64,000 bases of DNA, taken from the NCBI GenBank assembly GCA_947579665.1, contig CANPUZ010000048.1, forward strand, positions 1,116,001 through 1,180,000. The letters run 5' to 3'. The stretch comes from Sympetrum striolatum (Eukaryota; Arthropoda; Insecta; Odonata; Libellulidae). The notes under the pieces were generated by a model. That model searched no databases. It worked only from the letters and a program-made list of their open reading frames with translations, and had not been told where the DNA came from. The first letter of the stretch is position 1. The number at the start of each line of letters is the position of its first letter. Position numbers and translations under genes: made by a program. Of this stretch, positions 56,245 to 64,000 are shown in pieces.

Positions 56245-57501
56245 TGGTGATCAACTCCTATTGAGTTCTCATTAGGTTGAAGTTATGTAAGGTTAGTTAA
56301 CCTCTACAAATCTATAAAATCTACAATAAAACAATGGAAACAGTTGATTAAGCATACAGGATAATATAATTGGAAGGTTTAAATGAATACTACAGTGCTC
56401 CTTAATTTTTGACCAAATTTATTTACCAAAAGTGATGTCAGTGGTGCAGTTTACATAAATTGTAACTTGAACATTTTAATGTTATAAATGAGATTATCTA
56501 TCTAAAGACAACTGGAACTTTTCATCACTGCTGACAACCTCTTGGTCAACAGCAGAGCACGCAAGAAATTAAGCTTCAATTCCATCTTGTTTGTAGATAA
56601 TCCACTAAAACATTTCTTGGTTTAATTTCCAATTCTATATCTATAAGCACAAAATCCGTTTACCTTTCCAGTCAGGTATAAAAGGATTGTGATTTCTTGC
56701 TGCTTTAAATCCAATTCTTTACACTTCAAAGGAAGTAATCACTGAATTCAGGGATATTTCAACGATATTGATTGATATATGCTTAAGCGTTAACGATTAA
56801 ATGCACGGCGGGACGGTAAATGCAACAATTAGTATTTTGATCGGAAAATAAGAATGAAAAAGATATCAACTTACCAAGCTAAAAAGATACCATTACTTTA
56901 AATGAGAAATGAAAATTTATTTAATACAACGATAAAAATTAATTTCACATAAAGAATCAATAAACATTAGTGTTGCTATAAACAAAGCTTGGTTGCTTCA
57001 GACGCACTTATGCTAACAAATTTGAATTTAAAAATATCGAAGGTTGAACAAGGAGTGAAAAATTGTGACATGACTGGGACTCGAACCAAGGTCTCCCACT
57101 TTCAATATTGTACGAATTTTGAAATTTCGAACATATTTAGAGTTATAGCGTGAAATAGATTTTTGACCCCGACTGGGGACGAACTGGAGACAGCTAGGTG
57201 GATAAAAGGTAGCGTATGTTGGTAGTCGGATGACAAATGACCATCATGACAAATTTCATCAAAATCGGTTGAACAGTTTTTGAGTGATGCTGTAACAGAC
57301 ATGAAAATTTCTAAAAGGTGTTTCGGACTCTAGAACATCCCTACTATCCAGCAACACAACTCTTTTTTAAATCGGATAAATGTACAGACACGACCCCCTC
57401 TACAGATTTATTATATAATATAGATTTTAATAGATTTGTAGAGGTTACCTTACCCTAATACAACTTCAACCTAATAAAAACTCAATAGGAGTTGATCACC
57501 A
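56245..57501. mobile_element. DNA element with ~75-bp terminal inverted repeats (1.26 kb)
   Basis: TGGTGATCAACTCCTATTGA at the left end is mirrored at the right end, and similarity continues inward through AACCTCTACAAATCTAT. No transposase is present. The interior carries a B-box-like GGTTCGAGTCC on the minus strand (57073-57083) and AAAATCGGTTGAACAGTTTT. I could not define a target duplication, so the superfamily is open. Confidence 0.75.
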
Positions 57502-57639
57502 TTTTTTCCTGAAAAGGCCTCAAATATTTTATTTCCTGTTATCTTGCAACATTGTGACTTTCCATTGGTTACATGAAAAGTCACAATAGTCACTTATGGA
57601 AGTTAAAGGTAAATAATAAGCGGTACACAGGTTGCAATG

Positions 57640-58150
57640 TCGATATAAGCGAGACGCTTTTCTTATTCGGCCGTTGAGAACATTTCCTCACACTATCCGC
57701 TCCTCAGATTATGACTAATTATTTAAGAGCTGTGTCGTAATTTATTAATTCTTATTCCATGCTCATTGTCGGCAGTAGTGCGACTTACTTTTTTCTGGGA
57801 GTGAATACTACCAGTTCGTTGGTTGGTTCGTTGGTAGTGCGTTACTCGCGGCGAGGCGTTCATAAGTTATCACGCAACTTCGAATTAAGTATTCTCCGGT
57901 AGAAAAGCAGTACGTACCATAACTATGTTTTGTTTGTGCCAGGCCATGTATTCTCTGCAGATACTGACAGTTTACAGTTAGTTATTTTCATTAGAAATAA
58001 CGTCTCATCTCGCTGAAAGCAAACTACGCACGGCGAGATTTCAAACCCCGCCATTCAATTGACCCCAGTCACGTGACACTCGGGATGCTTATGTTTGTCA
58101 CGCCGGAGTGACGTTATGCGCCGTCTATCTATACACTGTCGTTGGTCCGA
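57640..58150. promoter_or_regulatory. CpG-richer, promoter-like segment
   Basis: CpG is more frequent here than around it. GTCACGTGAC (about 58069-58078) is a palindromic E-box, and GTGACGTTATGCGCC follows. It lies about 0.9 kb upstream of the Myb/SANT exons on the plus strand and could belong to that gene. There is no direct evidence of a transcription start. Confidence 0.35.
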
Positions 58151-59040
58151 CCCGGTCGTCCCTCGTACGAATCCATCCATCCAATGCGAAAGAGGAGAAA
58201 TGGTCATGTGATCGAGTCTCCGCAGACGACGAGCTAATACAATTATATAGAATATAAGAAAATGTTAAAAGTGTGGTGATGTTAAAATTCATGAAATACA
58301 GTATGCTCTTGATAAAATTGTGATGCACGATGTTAAGATTAAGTTCGAGAAATGACTCATCCAATTATTGAATGAAATGAGTTAATTATTCTAGATTATA
58401 AATATACCAGAAATAAAATTTCAAACCTACCTTACAGCATCATGTTATGCCTTTAATCTCATAAATAACAGAGAATAAATAGCAGAGAGAGATAAATGGA
58501 GATTATTGCATTGTCGCTGTTTCTTTGGGGATTCACCCGCCAATACATTGAGTGCGAAAGCAAAGGTATTCCCTCGTGTGCCCTACAAGGTAGCCCCTCA
58601 CTAGTAGCAAGTTGTGAATCAACGAAAGGGACAGAGAGATGGAAGGGTTTGATGGGATAATGTTGGAGTAAGTAATTCAGTATTGAACGTTGCTTGATTA
58701 TTATCATTCATAACTTTAGTGGCGTATTTCTAAGTTTGTCTACTCATCGCCGGGTATATATACAAAACTGTTTCAATGAGCACAGCTCACAATCTAAAAG
58801 CTGACAGCTACGAGGCATTTTGAATGTTTCGGTTGATTGCATGACATTCGTTCATTTGTAAGATATTCCGGAAATTTTATGTAGACTCTATTAAAAAAGT
58901 ATCCATGCGATTATATATTTTTGCTTTTCAGTGATATATCATATGTACTTTCATTTTTCTGTTGCTCCACTCTTCAAGTCAGGGCTATGAATTATTTATC
59001 TTTTCCTTGAAATTACAATAGCTGGAGGCATTTTTTATAG
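58151..59040. other. No gene recognised
   Basis: Two minus-strand frames (58125-58364 and 58459-58707) show no domain. An upstream exon of the Myb/SANT gene may lie here but could not be fixed. Confidence 0.35.
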
Positions 59041-59396
59041 GGATCACCAGAGAAAGAGGTGCCAGAAAATTAATAACCATCAGATGACGGTGTTAGTGAA
59101 TTATATGTGCGGGCACAGAAACTTTGCCCTAGGGAAATTTAATTGCCCAGGTAGGAAGGTGGCCAGTGAGAGGCAGTGGAAAGTTCTGCAGAACTTGTTA
59201 AGGGAACATGGCCCACCTAAAAGTGTGGAACAATGGAAGAAGGTAGGTTATAACTTCATTTGTGGAAACAGTTAGTTACTGTCAATCCAAAATAACCCGA
59301 GAATACTTTATCCAGGCTTGGAAAGACATTCGGGGGTGGACACGGGCCAAAATGGCTCGCTTGCGTGCTGAGAGAGCCAAAACTGGAAACATTTCG
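59041..59396 (+). CDS. Myb/SANT-like (zeste-type) DNA-binding domain, two exons, partial gene
   Basis: Exon 59041-59242 follows TTTTTTATAG and ends AAGAAG|GTAGGT. Exon 59316-59396 follows TTATCCAG and ends before GTATGC. Joined in phase they encode NNHQMTVLVNYMCGHRNFAL, GKF, then REHGPPKSVEQWKKAWKDIR and a basic RAKMARLRAERAKTGN tail. This is the pattern of the Myb/SANT-like domain of regulatory protein zeste and of Harbinger-associated proteins. The first exon starts in mid-codon, so an upstream exon exists. The downstream part was not found. It may be a host regulator or derive from a Harbinger element. Confidence 0.75.
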
Positions 59397-60122
59397 GTAT
59401 GCATATACACTTAATCAGTGCACACACTGAAAAATATTAATTTCATTTTAGAAGAGTTTCACTTTTCATCATAATTTCTGCAGAAGTAATATAGATCTTG
59501 AATCAATAGAAAATTATTTTCTTCCAATTCTTTTACTGATAACTTATATTTTTGCAATTAAATTTCATCTTGTTACCTTCCACACACTATAGTTTTATTT
59601 AGCAATAACTCAAACATACATAACTTCGTACATTGGACTAGAATCAAAAAAAGCTGGCCAAAAATACTAAAGTGGATTTAGTTTGTGTGAACTTCAACGC
59701 TTATAAATTCTGTATTCAGCCATTAATATTATTATTAAGTAAATTACTTTGTAATTACCATAAACCAATACCAATAAAATTACCAGGTTAATAAGTTAAT
59801 AAATAAATTAATAAAAAATTTTCTCCATTACATCTTGGGAAACCCTAATGTACACAGTGAAATATATTCCACATTTCTTTAGTGTGCTATTGTGCAATTC
59901 AGCAAAGTCCTCCTGATTTAACAGAAAACCTTAAATTCTTATGACAACTGTAAAGCTGGGGGAGGTTAAATATTTTAGGAGTAATCCCGAGGATAATGTC
60001 ACAGAAAAGCAATCGGTGAAAACATGTTACCATTATTTAACATGGTTTATGCGGTGTCAATTTCATTTGTTGCTATCCTATGGCTGAACACTGTTCATAT
60101 TATACATATATATTTATTTATT
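59397..60122. other. No further exon recognised
   Basis: A+T-rich sequence downstream of the Myb/SANT exons. I see no frame that continues the protein convincingly. Confidence 0.35.
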
Positions 60123-61480
60123 TCCACTCCTCACTACCGCCACAGTTCGTTGCCTCATCGGGGCGGAGGGATGTTAACGGAGATTGGAGGCGATACATAG
60201 CCCAGGTTCAACCATGCTAAGAAGGCTTCAACTATATCTCCGGCCAAATAATGAAAGTGGTATTCACCAACCGGCAGTAGGACAGCCTGGTGAATTATTG
60301 TCCTAACCCCCCCAAATACAAGTACAATTTTCATGATGAGCTTCTTTAACGGAAATATTTCCGGACGTAAAAGCACCACCCATTCGGATGTCCGCGAGGT
60401 GGTGGCACTAAAGAGGTCCATCATGAAGAAAAGAATTACTACCCTGCATTTCACAACCTACAACTGCCGCAGCTTGAAGAGTGAAGAAAAATTGCTGGAA
60501 CTACTCAATGAAGCAGAGAAGATAAAATGGGATGTCATCGTTCTCAGAGTAGTCAGAAGAAAATTGGAAGAGCTACTTACACTGAAGGAAGGACACTTAT
60601 TCTTTTACAGGGGTACCAAGAAATGGAGGCGTTGGATTTTTGATCAACAAGAGATGGAAGGATAATGTGGTAAAAATCGAAGGTGTATCAGATAGAATTT
60701 GTAAACTCATACTAAAGATCAATGAGCTTTACTCAGTAAAGGTCATCCAAGTCCATGCACCAACAGCGGCAAGCAGCGAAGAGGAAATTGAAAACTTCTA
60801 GCAAACTCTCGGCACTGAACATGACAAGGAGGCCCACTACTACAAAGTCATTATGGGAGATTTTAATGCTCGTGTAGGTCAGGGGGAAGCTGATGACACT
60901 GTCGCAGGACAATACGGACTGGGCCAGAGAAATGAGCGAGGTCAACGCTTAGTAGAGTTTGCAGAATGCACCAATATGTATATAGCAAATACGTACTTTA
61001 AGAAAATCCTACAAGGAAATGGACGTGGAGAGGTCTCAATGGAACAGAAAATTAAATAGGCTTTATATTGGTAAACAGACTCTAAGTTGGTTTCTTGCAA
61101 GAAGGATGAGATAAATATCGGTAAACTATCAGATAACAAGGAGTTTCAGCTGGAACTAAGAAATAGATTCTCAGCACTTCAGGAGGAAGAACTCGAAACC
61201 AATGTTATGGAAGTCACGAAGAAAGCAGCAGAGGAAGTAGCAAGCATGCCAAGAAAACCTAAGGATAAGAAATTCAGTGATAGAACCAGGCAAATGATGA
61301 AATGATGGAAGGAACTGAGGAATTCAGGCATTCCAACAGATAACATTGAATATTCCGAGCTTTGCAAAGCCATCAGAGTAGCGATCAAGGAAGATGTGAG
61401 GAATTTTAATGAAATGATTGTGCAAGAGGCCATAGAAAATAACAAGAGCATAAAGAGATTTAATAGATTTAATATTTACA
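60123..61480 (+). pseudogene. RTE-type non-LTR retrotransposon, decayed, 3' part missing
   Basis: The endonuclease starts with TYNCRSLKSEEKLLELLNEA, continues in another frame with GFLINK and VKVIQVHAPTA, and then has MGDFNARVG and YGLGQRNERGQ. The linker region follows with RFSALQEEE and KKFSDRTRQMMK, then decayed sequence to about 61480. This order is typical of RTE elements. Several frameshifts and stops are present. The upstream 60123-60330 resembles a 5' UTR. The RT palm is absent, so the 3' portion was lost. Confidence 0.8.
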
Positions 61481-63550
61481 GCGTGACATGCTGCTCTCAG
61501 CCACAAGATAGTACCAATGTGAGCAGCAGATGACACACTCCGCATGGAACGTGTTAACTAAATTTTAGGGGTACAGAAGCTTCTTTTTTTAAATAATGAA
61601 TTATAGCAAAGTGATAGTAATAAGTCTGCTTTAACTCTATAATTTTTACACACTCATTAACAACGTAGACAAATTTAGCCACAAATATTCGGCCTAAATG
61701 TTCCTTAAAAATTCAATATTCATCTAAGTCAAGAAAACAGTAATTTTTAAGTATCACTTATTATACATATTACAATCAGAACCATTTAAAGATATGCTAC
61801 GAAAAGCAAGAAAATTAAATAGCGTTATTGTCAACTACACAGGCCTACAAATTTTAACTTTTCTTGGTGCCATGGATGTAATAGCAATTCATAACTAATT
61901 TCTGGATGCCAATTAGAGACATGAACTCTAAAAAGCCCTGACATTAACTGATTTTCTATAAAGATCACTTTTATCCATTTTTTTAATTTTTTAATTGTAA
62001 GCCAATTTCAGGCAGGTTATACCAATATAATAATTTTAATACTGTCACTGTAGTGTAAATAATAATATAATTATAAAATAAACAATAAAGCATAAAATAA
62101 AATTATTCTTATTTAATTAAATAATAATAAATAAAAGTAAATAATAAAATTAATAATATAATAATTAAATATGATTTAAATGTCATGTAAATTGCAAATT
62201 CATTTTAGACCTATTAAAACTTTTGTAGCCTAATTGAAGACAGGTTTCTATTTATTTCATAATTATTTAGATCTGCAATTTGTATTAGAAAAGATATGCT
62301 CATTGATTCTCAACAGGGAATATAGAATTTGCCTCATTTCCACAGAAGAGAATGTAACACATCCAATTTCAATTTAATCGTGCAGTTGAACAAAAAAAAA
62401 ATGCTCAATACTTTTCGAATTTCTCTCATCTTGGAGCTGAAGTACTGACAATAACAATCTTCATAGAATATTTAATGATTCTATTCTTAACTTTGTGCTA
62501 TCATTCTCTTTAGTTTAATTTTTTGAGATACGATTTGGAAAGCATGAAAATGAGCTTTACATTTCCCAAGCTTTTATTCTTGTATACTACAATAGCCATG
62601 GTTAACAAAACTTGGAAGTCACTGTTCCCATCCTTTTCAACGACACATGACTTACACTCATTAGGGAAAATTTCAACAGTCAAACAAGAAGTGAAAAAAT
62701 GATTACTGATACTAGACTGTTATAAATTATTTTTAAATAAGGCACCTGCTGACAAGTCCTATGTATGGACTGTCTGTATGTATATTGTTCTACATTTATG
62801 GTTCTCAACATTATTTGTTGCTGTAAAATATTTGTATATTAATATTATGTAAATTTAAATGATAAATGTGACATTAAAAGATAGCTAAATATTGTCTTTT
62901 CAATTGATATTGTGTTGACATGAATGATTTTTAATATATTTGTTAATTATTACTTCTTTGTTTAAAAAAGGCACCTGATGACAAGCCATTTTAGGCTCAG
63001 CACGAACTACAATGTTAATTTCTTTATCTTAAATTTCATTTAACTATTGTTTATTTTTAAAAATTCTATATGCAATTTTTTTATCATATTACTTGTTGAT
63101 TATGAAGTGAAAGTTATGTTTTTTGTCAGAAGGTTAATCATAATGTGTATACAGCATTGTAAAATAAATTCACTTAATAAATGTATACTTTCCCAGGTTA
63201 AAAAAATTAAAACATGCATTTCTAAGACTGAAGATTTTATGTGATGATTAAGGAAAATTCTCAAATGGTTAAATGATAGTTCTGGTGATTTTTTACTGCA
63301 AGAATTACCTATTCTTCACATAATTCACAATCCAAACCTTTACTTTGAAATAAGTCTGAATTCTCAATGCATTCTAATGATAAAGGATTGGATTCAACAA
63401 CCACAACAGTCATAAGCAGAGACTGGTTGTTCACAACCTTACAATACTTAGTGCATTTTATTGAAATTGTTGAAATTTGAATTTGAAAACTATTTTCAAG
63501 TCAATAACACTTGTGGAACATGGTTACAATTTGTACCTGCATATGAGTTG
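61481..63550. other. No gene recognised; short repeats
   Basis: 62080-62175 is almost pure A and T. AAGGCACCTGCTGACAAG (near 62739) recurs as AAGGCACCTGATGACAAG (near 62968), possibly a repeat-element terminus. No coding domain is visible. Confidence 0.4.
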
Positions 63551-63554
63551 AACT

Positions 63555-63594
63555 TTGAAGCCTAGAAAAATTGCTTGGGCTCGACTTATATACC

Positions 63595-63633
<39 letters not shown>

Positions 63634-64000
63634 GTTTTGCAAATAAATGAAACTGCCTGCTTTACACTTGCTGTACATAAATTCTCGCAACTCACCACAA
63701 TTATTTCTTACTTAAACTAATTTTTGGCAATTCTAATTAGCATAGATATCATATAAAACAAATTTCATCATCAAATACAATTTAGGTCAAAAGTATGTTA
63801 TGTTATGACATGTTTTAATAAGAAAAGATTAAAATTAGTAAAACGCTTTAATAACTCTAAATAAATTTCACGCATATTTATTCTCTGCAAATTATATTCA
63901 TTTCTTCACCTGCAGTTTTATTTTACAAAAATTAATATATATTTCCATGTTTTATTTTTACAAATGAAGATCAATAAGCATATCATGGTTTGTTTTTGTT
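63555..64000 (+). repeat. Dispersed repeat, copy 2 (partner 14.0-14.3 kb)
   Basis: GGGCTCGACTTATATACC and the block ending CAAATGAAGATCAATAAGCA follow the order of copy 1, with an (AAT)n expansion and other changes between. The copy runs off the window. Confidence 0.6.
63596..63633 (+). repeat. (AAT)n microsatellite
   Basis: About twelve uninterrupted AAT units. Confidence 0.95.

Noticed and set aside
63596..63633. CRISPR-like or regulatory repeat
   Set aside because: It is a simple (AAT)n microsatellite.

Overview
The window looks like a 64-kb piece of an A+T-rich nuclear genome of an arthropod, most likely an insect. The best argument is a spliced gene for a ZAD-C2H2 zinc-finger protein, a class that is largely insect/arthropod-specific. 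The mobile elements agree: Jockey-type, CR1/L2-type and RTE-type non-LTR retrotransposons, a Gypsy-type LTR retrotransposon, hAT-type MITEs and tRNA-derived SINE-like pieces. There are no prokaryotic operons, CRISPR arrays, rRNA genes or intact tRNA genes.

Layout. 1-3.4 kb: tRNA-like sequences, a broken Jockey-type element on the minus strand and a second RT tail. 5-7.6 kb: small repeats, an RT fragment and one arm of a large inverted repeat. 8.1-13.2 kb: a three-level nest, in which a hAT-type MITE contains a nearly intact Gypsy element that itself contains a second hAT-type MITE. Each of the three insertions keeps perfect target-site duplications. 14-18.4 kb: dispersed repeats, a possible small exon pair and the other inverted-repeat arm. 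18.5-20.2 kb: a decayed plus-strand paralogue of the zinc-finger gene. 23.1-30.9 kb: a mosaic of Jockey/CR1 fragments, a ~190-bp tandem array, and modular ~170-bp repeats with tRNA T-arm-like hairpins. 31.1-31.4 kb: a dense cluster of YY1-, CRE- and RFX X-box-like motifs. 32.2-41.8 kb: SINE-like pieces, a direct-repeat pair, a second copy of the inner MITE and a larger hAT-type element. 43.6-47.8 kb: the ZAD zinc-finger gene (seven coding exons, minus strand). 49.9-57.5 kb: a TA-flanked MITE, more T-arm repeats, RT tails, a duplication carrying copies of exons 4-6, and a 1.26-kb inverted-terminal-repeat element. 59.0-59.4 kb: two exons of a Myb/SANT-like (zeste-type) domain gene. 60.1-61.5 kb: a decayed RTE-type element. 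The rest is A+T-rich sequence in which I recognise no gene.

The only genes that look like functional host genes are the ZAD zinc-finger gene (455 residues predicted, all splice sites canonical) and possibly the Myb/SANT gene, whose other exons I could not place. Everything else with coding capacity derives from mobile elements and nearly all of it is broken. The most unusual items are the dated nest at 8.1-13.2 kb with its unequal terminal repeats, the ~170-bp T-arm-like module family, the duplicated symmetric exons of the zinc-finger gene, and the X-box/CRE/YY1 cluster at 31.2 kb. All calls rest on reading the sequence and recalling family motifs; no database search was run.
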